This document shows positions 33,943-42,026 of a stretch of DNA of 60,231 bases, piece after piece; within the stretch, counting starts at the first letter, position 1; every line of letters starts with the position of its first letter. The DNA comes from Bdellovibrio sp. (GTDB taxonomy: Bacteria; Bdellovibrionota; Bdellovibrionia; Bdellovibrionales; Bdellovibrionaceae). The notes under the pieces are model-generated. The model saw only the letters and a list, made by a program, of their open reading frames with translations, did not search any database and was not told the DNA's origin. The position numbers and the translations under genes were made by a program. Where the stretch lies: NCBI GenBank assembly GCA_013360185.1, contig JABWCO010000002.1:1-60231 (forward strand). The letters are read 5' to 3'.

Positions 33943-36162
33943 TTAAAAATCATCTGGCGGCGGATTTAAGATCGGCCCGGAAACACCTTGCCCGCCTATA
34001 TCATCAATCGAACTTTTTAAGAAATCAGATGATACCATCTTGATGGAAAATCCGGTCGAGCCCCCGGATACGCAATGACCAGAAGTTGGCACGGTCGTAT
34101 TTGCAGAACTGTTGTTGACGTCGACACCCTTTGGATAGGTTGCACACTTACCGAACTTATCCACGTCTAAACTGTAATCCATTAAGTTCTTGGGCGCCCA
34201 ACCCGTCAATGCGTTTTCCCACTTTTGAGAAATATAGGTAAGCTTATTTTTAAAATCGATCTGTGCTTTTAAATGCTCACTTTTTTCAACGACAGCGTAC
34301 TGATCTTTAACACTGAATTCATCGTAATTAACACCACCAGTGTTAAAACCCTTATGCGTTCCAATATCCCCAAGAAATTCTTTTTTCTCGTTGTAATATC
34401 CCGCGCCGGGTCCTTTTAAGAACCCATCGCGAATGCGCGTGTAGTACGTTTGATAGAAATTCGGCTCAATCGAATAATAAGCCAAGTCGTAAGCATCCGG
34501 TAAAATGGCTGATAGCTCGAGCTCACGCATTCTTGATGGCTGATTTTTTTCTGAATCCCAAGCCAAAATATCTTGGCTGTCGCCTTTTTCAAAAAAATGA
34601 AAAGGAATATGCTTCCAATGGTCGAAATTTGGGGACTCATCAATACTTGAGGCACCCACTGCCTTCCCAGATTGCAAATTGGAATCCCTCGCCCAAGTTC
34701 CATCAAGACCATAAATCGAACGGCCATATTGAAACAAAACTCTGCGACTTTTTAAGCCTAAGGTGTCCCCGGTGAAACGACTAAAATTGGGGGCACGATT
34801 TGGATCCGTGGGATCTCCCACATTGCCGACATCGTAAATGCGTGGAGAAGTGTTTGGATCAAGGCGCTGCCCCGGCCCAGAACCTCGGCCCGGAGTTTCC
34901 CGAGACACCCATTTGTCAAAGTACCAAGGCCCGATACGTCCACCAAACGGCTTATAAAATGCACGAGCTTTCAACTCTACCGCGCCAAAGGGAGAGAACG
35001 GAATTTTAGGCCGTGTGGTCGCTGCTGCACCGACATAAGCCATACACCAAGGATTCTTTTCCACACCCAAAGAAAAATTATATATATTTTGCAACGGCTG
35101 GCGCATACCAATGAAGGGTATGATTTCTTTAACTGCATTTTGCAAATCCATGGGAGTTTCTTGCCAATGCGTCGGCAGGTTTCCCGCCTCTGTTCCCATA
35201 ATCTTACCCAATGGCTTGATTGAGTCACCGCACGTAGTGTCTGTATAGACAAACCCTGGCATAATTTTAATAGGCGCTAACCATTTTGCCGGGGCTCCAG
35301 CTTGAACTCCGACTTTGTTGCAATTACTGTCACCCAGAGAGTTATAAGTTTTAAAGTCACTTTCGCCCATCGACGACTTGTTTGCTGACGTCAGATTGTT
35401 AACTAAGGTAGTTTTCATTCCCGTCGCAACACTTTTGCCGTCAATGTCATAAAAGTCCGCCTCAGGACTGCCGGGACTCATCGCTTGGGAAAGATATGAA
35501 ATTAAAAGCATGCGGTTGGCTTGATCAATATTATAGGCAACAGCAAATTTTCCTAGCATCACATAGTTAAAGGACCCGAAGTCCTTACAGCGCTGAATCG
35601 CGTTGCTTCGCAAAGCTGCTGAAAGATTTCTGACGGCATAACTAATACCTGGCAAATCAATCATTACCGCAGGAACTTTAAATAACGGAATACCACTGTC
35701 TTTAGCCACATTCTGACAGGTATTTTCGCCAGGAGGCATCGGTCGGAAGGGAACATAGGTGATGCAAAATGCCGGAGCATTATAAAATTTTTCTGCCGAC
35801 ATATTAATCGCGTCGTCGTCGCCATTTTGCAGTTGCTTGGTCGTCTTATTGTAAGGATGTTCGAAAAAATCCCCCGCACTGCCCAACATCCGATAACGCC
35901 AAGACAATAACTTCCAACTTTGGCGTATCTGATAATTCGTATGTGCAATAACGTTCAGACCCTCTGCTTGTTTCATCGCACCATAATACGCAGCCAAATC
36001 CACAGAGTTTTGCAGATTGATTTTATGATGCACCAAAAGACCGACGTTAATAACCATCGCGAAAAACAAAAATAGCACCTGGAATATCAACGCAATAAAA
36101 AGAGCCACTTGCCCCTTGGAGTTATTGATATTCTGAATAAAAGTACTGTGCTTTGTTAACAT
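33943..36162 (-). CDS. TadG-like membrane-anchored protein, first gene of a secreted cluster
   Basis: A 739-residue protein. The N-terminus (residues 17-55) has the pattern of a Tad pilus TadE/TadG-like domain: KGQVALFIALIFQVLFLFF followed by a polar helix with DLAAYYGA. No cleavage site is clear, so it is probably anchored by one helix with the large C-terminal part outside. That part has many Trp/Tyr/Pro and about 12 cysteines and no recognised domain. It begins a co-directional run with the two secreted genes below it. No tadA ATPase or tadBC genes are visible in the window, so a classical Tad pilus locus is not shown. Confidence 0.78.
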   Translation of the reverse strand: MLTKHSTFIQNINNSKGQVALFIALIFQVLFLFFAMVINVGLLVHHKINLQNSVDLAAYYGAMKQAEGLNVIAHTNYQIRQSWKLLSWRYRMLGSAGDFFEHPYNKTTKQLQNGDDDAINMSAEKFYNAPAFCITYVPFRPMPPGENTCQNVAKDSGIPLFKVPAVMIDLPGISYAVRNLSAALRSNAIQRCKDFGSFNYVMLGKFAVAYNIDQANRMLLISYLSQAMSPGSPEADFYDIDGKSVATGMKTTLVNNLTSANKSSMGESDFKTYNSLGDSNCNKVGVQAGAPAKWLAPIKIMPGFVYTDTTCGDSIKPLGKIMGTEAGNLPTHWQETPMDLQNAVKEIIPFIGMRQPLQNIYNFSLGVEKNPWCMAYVGAAATTRPKIPFSPFGAVELKARAFYKPFGGRIGPWYFDKWVSRETPGRGSGPGQRLDPNTSPRIYDVGNVGDPTDPNRAPNFSRFTGDTLGLKSRRVLFQYGRSIYGLDGTWARDSNLQSGKAVGASSIDESPNFDHWKHIPFHFFEKGDSQDILAWDSEKNQPSRMRELELSAILPDAYDLAYYSIEPNFYQTYYTRIRDGFLKGPGAGYYNEKKEFLGDIGTHKGFNTGGVNYDEFSVKDQYAVVEKSEHLKAQIDFKNKLTYISQKWENALTGWAPKNLMDYSLDVDKFGKCATYPKGVDVNNSSANTTVPTSGHCVSGGSTGFSIKMVSSDFLKSSIDDIGGQGVSGPILNPPPDDF

Positions 36163-36285
36163 CTGTGTAAAATCATTCTCTCGTATGATGCCAGCAGAGG
36201 CAACAACTCGACCTCTAAAACTTTGACTTGTTCTATAGTGAGATGACAGACTTTTGTATAAAGTCCGTCACAAGGAAGCTCGACA

Positions 36286-37173
36286 ATGGTCCGAAAGATT
36301 CTAACAATTGCAAGTGTTGTACTTTTATTCGCTGTCAAACCAGCCCACGCCGACATTTTATTCGAAGGCTACGCAAAAATTTTGTCCGGCGACCAGCATA
36401 TTGGCTACGTGATCAGTCGTTACGAATTCGATGCCAAAAAGAAAAACTTTATTTCGACTTATTTCCTTAAAACCGGCAAAGGTCCTTCCGAAGTCACGGA
36501 AAGTGTTAGAGCTATCGCCGACGCTGAGCTGACTCCGATTTCCTATGAATACACCACACTTGCCGGAAAAGACATCAAGACCATCGATGCAAAATTCAAA
36601 GCCGGCACGATGATCGCGGCTATCAAAAATAACGGCAAAGTTCAACGCATTGAAAAGAAAATTCCAAAGGGCACATTTCTTTCAACTTTCCTAGTTTACT
36701 TAATGCTAAAAAGTAAAGACGGCTTAAGATCTGAAACAAACTATGAATACCAAGCGATCGCAGAAGAGGATGCTTCTATACAAAAAGGCCAAGCCCTCGT
36801 TGGTAAAGAAGAAATCTTTAATGGCTTTAAAACCTTGAAAATTCTTAACACCTTTAAAGACGTAAAATTCCTAAGTTATGTTAATGACCGTGGCGAAGTC
36901 TTAGGCACGAACGCGATGGCGCAGGGAATATCCACCGAACTTGTCGCAAATCCAGCAGACGCTACCAATGGACAATCATACAGTGCGACTATTTTGAAAA
37001 CTTTGTTTGGCGCTATCCCCGAGGGCAAAGCCAACATGATCAGTCGCGCAAAAGAAGTTAAAGCTGCAGAAGCCGCAGCCCCTGCACCAACAAAACAAAT
37101 GGGCGTGCCTGCGGGTCAGGGAATTATGATCAAAGCTCAACCCAATAAAGTCGAAGAGAAAAAAGGAAATTAA
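36286..37173 (+). CDS. Periplasmic protein of unknown function upstream of nagZ
   Basis: A 295-residue protein with a signal peptide (cleavage near AHAD, residue 21-22). The mature part is beta-rich with the feel of a DUF3108 or LolA-like fold (GYVISRYEFDAKKKNFISTYFL, IADAELTPISYEYTT), ending with an Ala/Pro/Lys-rich tail; the family match is a guess. GGAAG precedes the ATG. Its stop is one base before the nagZ start, so the pair is translationally coupled and may share a role in wall turnover. Confidence 0.78.
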   Translation: MVRKILTIASVVLLFAVKPAHADILFEGYAKILSGDQHIGYVISRYEFDAKKKNFISTYFLKTGKGPSEVTESVRAIADAELTPISYEYTTLAGKDIKTIDAKFKAGTMIAAIKNNGKVQRIEKKIPKGTFLSTFLVYLMLKSKDGLRSETNYEYQAIAEEDASIQKGQALVGKEEIFNGFKTLKILNTFKDVKFLSYVNDRGEVLGTNAMAQGISTELVANPADATNGQSYSATILKTLFGAIPEGKANMISRAKEVKAAEAAAPAPTKQMGVPAGQGIMIKAQPNKVEEKKGN

Positions 37174-37174
37174 A

Positions 37175-38287
37175 ATGAGTATTCGGCACGTAATCGGTCA
37201 ACACATGTTTATCGGCCTTTCAGGACACGCGCTGACGGCAGACGAAAAAAAATTTATTTTAGAAAATCAAATCGGTGGCATCTGTCTTTTTGGTCGCAAT
37301 GTCGCTGAACCCAAGCAAGTTCACGATCTCTGCGCGGAAATTCAATCTTTGCGACATAAGCAAAATGACAAAGCTCCATTGTTTATTGGTATCGACATGG
37401 AGGGCGGACGAGTCCACCGCCTTAAACCCCCGTTCACACTGTGGCCAGCACTAAGAAAGCTGGGCAACCTGGATGCACCCACGGCTTCATTTCACTTCGC
37501 AAATAAAATGGGTCTGGAAATGAAGGCTGTCGGCATCAATTTAGATTTCGCCCCGTGCGTGGATGTTTTCACAAATCCAGAAAATAAAGTTATTGGCGAT
37601 CGCTCGATAAGTTCTGATCCTGAAATGGTCGCAAAACATTCTTCGGCCTTAGTGCGAGGCTACGTTAAAGCAGATGTCCTTACTTGCGCGAAGCACTTTC
37701 CGGGACATGGCAACACACTTGTCGACAGTCACGAAGACCTCCCGGTTGAACAACATGACATGGCTCGGTTGGAATCATGCGAGTTGATTCCATTTAAAAA
37801 AACATTCAAGTCTCGCGTCGACATGGTGATGACCTCGCATATCATGTTCCCGAAAATTGATCCGGATTGGCCCGTAACACTTTCAGAAATCTTTATTCAA
37901 AAAATCATTCGCGATGAATGCCGCTATAGGGGCCTGATCGTCACAGATGATTTGGGTATGAAGGCAATGACGGATCACTATGGCTTACAAGAAGTTCCGG
38001 TCAGAGCTTTGCAAGCGGGCGTTGATATGCTTTTGTATTGCAACGACCCAGAAGCTCCCCCACAGGCGTTAGAAGCGGTGCTAGAGGCCACGGCGCAAGG
38101 CTCTTTAGACAAAGCTCAACTGGAAAACAGTTACCGTCGTATTTTAGAGGTAAAAAAAGCTAAAATCACAAAGCCCGATCCTTTACCTATGGAAGAGGTT
38201 TTAAAAATCGTCGGCAACCCTGATCATTTAAAAGTCGCTTCGGCCATCAATAACGGTCAAATGCCTGAGGGCCTTTTGCCAGAGTAA
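37175..38287 (+). CDS. nagZ: Beta-N-acetylglucosaminidase NagZ (GH3)
   Basis: Removes GlcNAc from GlcNAc-anhydroMurNAc peptides during peptidoglycan recycling. The 370 residues carry the GH3 NagZ signature CAKHFPGHGNTLVDSHEDLP, which includes the catalytic His/Asp loop, and the nucleophile region GLIVTDDLGMKAM. There is no signal peptide, so it is cytoplasmic, as in other Gram-negatives. AAAGGA lies eight bases before the ATG. Together with the AmgK/MurU-like pair 7 kb upstream it gives a route from muropeptides to UDP-MurNAc. Confidence 0.94.
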   Translation: MSIRHVIGQHMFIGLSGHALTADEKKFILENQIGGICLFGRNVAEPKQVHDLCAEIQSLRHKQNDKAPLFIGIDMEGGRVHRLKPPFTLWPALRKLGNLDAPTASFHFANKMGLEMKAVGINLDFAPCVDVFTNPENKVIGDRSISSDPEMVAKHSSALVRGYVKADVLTCAKHFPGHGNTLVDSHEDLPVEQHDMARLESCELIPFKKTFKSRVDMVMTSHIMFPKIDPDWPVTLSEIFIQKIIRDECRYRGLIVTDDLGMKAMTDHYGLQEVPVRALQAGVDMLLYCNDPEAPPQALEAVLEATAQGSLDKAQLENSYRRILEVKKAKITKPDPLPMEEVLKIVGNPDHLKVASAINNGQMPEGLLPE

Positions 38288-38331
38288 GTGGCTGCCCAAG
38301 GCCCGTACAAGACTGAAATTACTACATGAAG

Positions 38332-38364
38332 AGGCCTCTCAGCTGGAACTGAGGGGCCTTTTGT
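38332..38364 (+). terminator. Intrinsic terminator of the nagZ operon
   Basis: AGGCCTCTCAG, loop CTGGAA, CTGAGGGGCCT with one G-U pair, then TTTTGTTT. It lies about 45 bases after the nagZ stop and 48 bases before the next ATG. Confidence 0.85.
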
Positions 38365-38411
38365 TTGGCCCAGGAATTGATAATGCATACCCTGTTAAGA
38401 CAGGAGTGCCT

Positions 38412-39788
38412 ATGGGTTTTGAGACCGACAACAATAAGTCAAATAATCAAGATCAACTGAGTCTATTTGATTTTAAAATGCCTAAAACGGAATTCGTCAC
38501 GACGAAAACCGACGACGGCTCTTCTGCTATTGATTTCAACATGTGGCTGATGGCACATAAGGAGCCCGAGGTCCCTAAGACGTCACGCTTTATGACGGTC
38601 TCTGCGACCGTTCATGCCGCTGCTTTCCTGCTGATCGCGATGATGAGCATCCCGCTAGTAGAACAAGTAAAAACTGAAACCATCACTATCGAAATCGAAG
38701 ACGTGGCTCCACCGAAAAAAATGGCACGTGGTGCGGCTGTGCCTGCCACTCAAGGCGGAACTCCGGCCCGGATTGAAACTCCAGTTGTAGAAAAAATTGA
38801 AGACGTCGGCACTCCAAGCAAAGATGACATTGTCGTCGCCAAGGTTGCAGAACCAAAAACTCAGAAAATCGCAAAAACAAAAGCTTCCAATTCAAAGGCC
38901 TTGTCTAAGTCCATCGCTAAGAATTCACCCAAAGGTGGAAAAGCTTCTTCGGCCGGAAGAAGTATTGCGCCAAAAACCAACTTCCAAGCAGTGCCAATGA
39001 CGATTGACGACATCGAGGCCCCCGAATTGGATGCCGGCGCTTTGGCCAACACACCGGTTGATTCGAATATGGATGAAGACTTCAACGAAGACTTCGCAAA
39101 ATTAGATAGCTCGCAAAAGGCCGCCTTAGCTAAAGAGAAAAAATCCCTTGATGACATGGCTGCGGCTTTGGCTGCAGAACAAGATGAACAACTAAATGCC
39201 GTCGATGCCGCAAATATGGAAGAAGCGGCACAACTTGCGGCAGCTCAAGAAGCTCTTCGCAGAAAAAACGCGAACAGCATCGCATCGGCTTTAGCTGCAG
39301 AACGTGCAGCAGCGGCCGCGGCGGCACGTGAAGCAGCAGCACGAAGTGCGGCAGTCAAAAAAGCTGGTATCGGTGGCGATAACAATGGTATGGGCACAAA
39401 ATCTGGCGCAGGAGCAGGTAATACTGGATCTCCCACTGCAGGTTCGCAACTTGCGGGCGTTCCCACAGGAGTCCGAAGCCTAGATCAACTTCGCCAAATG
39501 CCTGGAAATCCTCGCCCCCAATACGATCGTCAAGAACGTCTGCGCGGCGACCAAGGGAAAGTGGCCTTCATTGCATACATCTCTAAAGACGGTTATCCTT
39601 CGAAGTTTAGAATGATGAGCTCGACAGGTTTTAGAAACCTCGATGCAAAAACCTTGGCGGCGCTAAAAAAATGGCGCTTCTATCCTGGCCAAGAAGGTTG
39701 GGTTGAACTTCCTTTCCGCTGGGATCTAAAAGGCGGAGCCCAAGAAGACGGCGGACTTTTACGCCGAGCGATCGGCACTCGACAATAA
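38412..39788 (+). CDS. TonB-like energy transducer with a C-terminal TonB domain
   Basis: A 458-residue protein starting at the ATG at 38412, where AGGAG has ideal spacing; the track's TTG at 38361 lies inside the terminator's T tract. Order of parts: cytoplasmic N-terminus (1-58), one membrane helix (about 60-80, TVSATVHAAAFLLIAMMSIPL), a Lys/Ala/Pro periplasmic linker, an Ala-rich helical stretch (about 225-320), and a TonB C-terminal domain (about 365-450, GKVAFIAYISKDGYPSKFRM ... LAALKKWRFYPG). TonB proteins pass proton-motive force to outer-membrane receptors; the cytoplasmic extension is unusual for TonB and closer to gliding/AgmX-type proteins. No exbBD nearby. Confidence 0.85.
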   Translation: MGFETDNNKSNNQDQLSLFDFKMPKTEFVTTKTDDGSSAIDFNMWLMAHKEPEVPKTSRFMTVSATVHAAAFLLIAMMSIPLVEQVKTETITIEIEDVAPPKKMARGAAVPATQGGTPARIETPVVEKIEDVGTPSKDDIVVAKVAEPKTQKIAKTKASNSKALSKSIAKNSPKGGKASSAGRSIAPKTNFQAVPMTIDDIEAPELDAGALANTPVDSNMDEDFNEDFAKLDSSQKAALAKEKKSLDDMAAALAAEQDEQLNAVDAANMEEAAQLAAAQEALRRKNANSIASALAAERAAAAAAAREAAARSAAVKKAGIGGDNNGMGTKSGAGAGNTGSPTAGSQLAGVPTGVRSLDQLRQMPGNPRPQYDRQERLRGDQGKVAFIAYISKDGYPSKFRMMSSTGFRNLDAKTLAALKKWRFYPGQEGWVELPFRWDLKGGAQEDGGLLRRAIGTRQ

Positions 39789-39804
39789 ACTCGAAAATAT
39801 GAAC

Positions 39805-39836
39805 AAAAAAGGGGACCTCAAAGTCCCCTTTTCATT
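39805..39836 (+). terminator. Intrinsic terminator of the TonB-like gene
   Basis: AAAAGGGGAC, loop CTCAAA, GTCCCCTTTT: a 10-bp stem with A/T tracts 17 bases after the stop. Confidence 0.9.
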
Positions 39837-39874
39837 TGTGCAACGCGCTATTTTTATCACCAGGCTCAACGTAC

Positions 39875-39906
39875 AAAAGCCCTTGAATGTTACTTCAAAG
39901 GCTTAT
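39875..39906 (-). terminator. Possible terminator of the 42-residue gene
   Basis: On the minus strand AAGCCTTTGAA and TTCAAGGGCTT pair (one mismatch) around a six-base loop, followed by TTTTG. It lies about 26 bases after the small gene's stop. Confidence 0.5.
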
Positions 39907-39931
39907 TCAAATACTTAATTTTAAACAGCAA

Positions 39932-40060
39932 TTAGTCTTTAAAAAGAACTTTAGCTGATTTCGTTGTACCTTTAGTACGTAGAGCAGCTTTGCGTTTAGT
40001 ACCGCTAGTAGATCTTTTCTTTTCGCGAATATATTCAGTTTTTTTAGTTTTAGAAGCCAT
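39932..40060 (-). CDS. 42-residue strongly basic protein
   Basis: Too short for the ORF track; found by reading the gap. It starts MASKTKKTEYIREKKRS and ends VLFKD, with 16 Lys/Arg and only three acidic residues. The ATG has CAGGAGAGATC upstream (AGGAG at good spacing), which is a strong ribosome site, and a hairpin follows the stop. Composition suggests a ribosome- or nucleic-acid-binding role, like other very small basic bacterial proteins, but I cannot name a family. It could be highly expressed, judging from the ribosome site; that is inference. Confidence 0.72.
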   Translation of the reverse strand: MASKTKKTEYIREKKRSTSGTKRKAALRTKGTTKSAKVLFKD

Positions 40061-40096
40061 GATCTCTCCTGAGTTTTTAACAGAACGTGTTAGTTA

Positions 40097-40921
40097 TCAA
40101 AATGGAATCTCTAAGTCAATCGAATGGCGATAATCTCCTGAGATTTGCGTATTTCCCTGATAAGCATACGTCAAAGCGAATCTAGGGCCTTTAAAACCCG
40201 CCCCCGCCGTAATAAGTTCCCTTTTGTCATCGGTGTCGTTGGCATAACCAAAGCGCGTGACGATAAAATTGTTCACATAGGTTTCCAGCCCGGCCATAAA
40301 CTCTGACTGGGAGGTCGCATCCAAACGGAAGCGCACCATGGATTTGTAGATATAATTAAAACCCGCAGCCACTGTCGTTTTCGGTCGCACGTCTTTAGGG
40401 ATCTCGGTATTTTCACCCATAATATTGTAAACAACCAAAGCCCAACCAATATGAGGCTTTGGCGTATAGATCAAGCCCAAGTCTCCGTTGATCTGGCGAT
40501 AAGAAATTGTCGGGTATTTAAATTCTAAATAGTGTGCCGTCAAACCCATCGCCCACTTGTCTGCGGCAAATTCTGCTAAAGACAAACTAATATCACTAAA
40601 TTCAAATTCTCCGGCAGAAAGCTCTTTCTTTTTCTTCACATAACCAAGGGCCGTCGGCAAAAAATTATCCGGAGAATTGTCACTTAACGTAATCGCGAAC
40701 TCATCTTTAGCAAAGGACGAAAAAAGATAATGTCCCTTCAAATGCACAAGAGCTGCAGGATTTAAAAAAGCTGCATCGCCGGCTTCCACAGCCGCACGTC
40801 CAGTTCCACCCGCCGCAGCCGAGATAGAGGAATTATACACTTGGGCTGATGCTGTGTTCACGATAAGATAAAAAAGGCAAAAAACAGGAAGTTTTTTAAC
40901 GACGCTCAAAGGATAGGGCAT
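40097..40921 (-). CDS. Outer-membrane beta-barrel protein, PorV/FadL-like
   Basis: I use the ATG at 40921 (274 residues), which gives a signal peptide (MPYPLSVVKKLPVFCLFYLIVNTASA). The track start at 40969 would lie well inside the divergent gene. The mature N-terminus SSISAAAGGTGRAAVEAGDAAFLNPAAL has the Gly/Ala/Asn-Pro pattern seen at the start of FadL- and PorV-like barrels, and the C-terminus ends DLEIPF with a terminal Phe. Function unknown. Its start codon overlaps that of the divergent M23 gene; GAGG lies nine bases upstream inside that gene. Confidence 0.78.
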   Translation of the reverse strand: MPYPLSVVKKLPVFCLFYLIVNTASAQVYNSSISAAAGGTGRAAVEAGDAAFLNPAALVHLKGHYLFSSFAKDEFAITLSDNSPDNFLPTALGYVKKKKELSAGEFEFSDISLSLAEFAADKWAMGLTAHYLEFKYPTISYRQINGDLGLIYTPKPHIGWALVVYNIMGENTEIPKDVRPKTTVAAGFNYIYKSMVRFRLDATSQSEFMAGLETYVNNFIVTRFGYANDTDDKRELITAGAGFKGPRFALTYAYQGNTQISGDYRHSIDLEIPF

Positions 40922-42026
40922 GATGTATAACCTCGCAATTATCGTGTGTGCGTTCATTTTCGCATTCACATCCTACCAACCAGCAGAAGTAGGCGCCAAC
41001 ACTTTTACTGCGAAACAGGTGCGATTAGGCGATAACCTTCTTTCTATCTTACGCCAAAATGGATTTTCCGAAAAACAACGCGAACAAGTCATAGCGGCCG
41101 ACAAGGGGCTGCGCACGCTGTTTTTGACACTCGATACACGTTATTTAATTCGCACGACGCCAACCGAAACGGAACTGCGTATATTTGACTCGCAAACCTC
41201 GCAAGCGTTTCGAGTCTTAAAAAAAGGGGCGCGCGTGGAAGCCTCATCTTATCAACCCAAATTCACGGTGAAACATACGAAAGCAGAAGGCAGAGTATAT
41301 GGCTCTCTTATGGGCAGCTTAATGGCCAAAGTAAATAGTAACTGGGTGGCCACACGTTTTATGGACGCCTATGTTTTTGATATGGCCCATTCTCGAGATG
41401 TTGTTCGTGGCGCCCGTTTTTCCTTCACAGTCGAGCGTCTTTATGAAGCCAATCAGTTTATAAAATATGGCGAAGTTTTAAATACTTCACTCGACATCAG
41501 AGGGATCGCAGTTCAAAAAAAGTTTGTCCGCTATAAGGACGGCGGAGTCTTCTTTAGCGCTCAAGATTTACTCGAGAATCGTCCTTTTTTTGCACCGGTT
41601 GAATACATCAAGATTGCGAGCCGATTTAAACCCAATCGCCTGCACCCAATCACCGGGCGCGTACAACCGCACTTAGGAATTGATTTTGAGCTGCCAGTCG
41701 GAGATCCCGTATTTGCCCCCCGCAAAGGCATCATAGTTCGATACGGCAACAACCGCGCTGCTGGGAATTTTATTGTGTTACTGCACTCCAACGGCATGGA
41801 AACTTCATATAATCACCTGCACAAAATCGACAAAAGAATCCGTCAGGGTTTAAAAGTTTCTGCTGGAGAAAAAATTGGCGAGGTCGGCTGCACGGGCTAT
41901 TGCACGCGCGCGCATTTACACTTCGCCGTAAAGAAAAAGGGCCGAATGGTCGACCCTGTTAAGTATATTAAAGCTTATCCTCCACAAATGGAGCGATATT
42001 TAGAAGAGCGTGTGGCCAGCAATTAG
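40920..42026 (+). CDS. Secreted M23 (LytM) peptidase
   Basis: A 368-residue protein with a signal peptide (to about residue 26, EVGA) and an N-terminal LysM/opacity-associated-like region (VRLGDNLLSILRQNGF), then a C-terminal M23 domain (about 240-350). The zinc motifs look complete: HLGIDFELPVGDP for HxxxD, SYNHL near the middle and HLHF at the end, so it should be an active endopeptidase that cuts peptide cross-links. AAAGGA precedes the ATG. Predators need such enzymes for prey wall entry and self-remodelling, but the role here is not shown. It overlaps the next convergent gene by four bases. Confidence 0.88.
   Translation: MMYNLAIIVCAFIFAFTSYQPAEVGANTFTAKQVRLGDNLLSILRQNGFSEKQREQVIAADKGLRTLFLTLDTRYLIRTTPTETELRIFDSQTSQAFRVLKKGARVEASSYQPKFTVKHTKAEGRVYGSLMGSLMAKVNSNWVATRFMDAYVFDMAHSRDVVRGARFSFTVERLYEANQFIKYGEVLNTSLDIRGIAVQKKFVRYKDGGVFFSAQDLLENRPFFAPVEYIKIASRFKPNRLHPITGRVQPHLGIDFELPVGDPVFAPRKGIIVRYGNNRAAGNFIVLLHSNGMETSYNHLHKIDKRIRQGLKVSAGEKIGEVGCTGYCTRAHLHFAVKKKGRMVDPVKYIKAYPPQMERYLEERVASN

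Noticed and set aside
31135-36162. Complete Tad pilus locus
   Set aside because: No tadA/B/C, secretin or prepilin peptidase genes are adjacent; only a TadG-like N-terminus is visible.
38361-38411. TTG start for the TonB-like gene
   Set aside because: It lies in the T tract of a strong terminator; the ATG at 38412 has AGGAG at the right distance.
39130-39466. Repeat element in the Ala-rich stretch of the TonB-like gene
   Set aside because: The repetition is codon-level bias for an Ala-rich helix, not a DNA repeat with fixed units.
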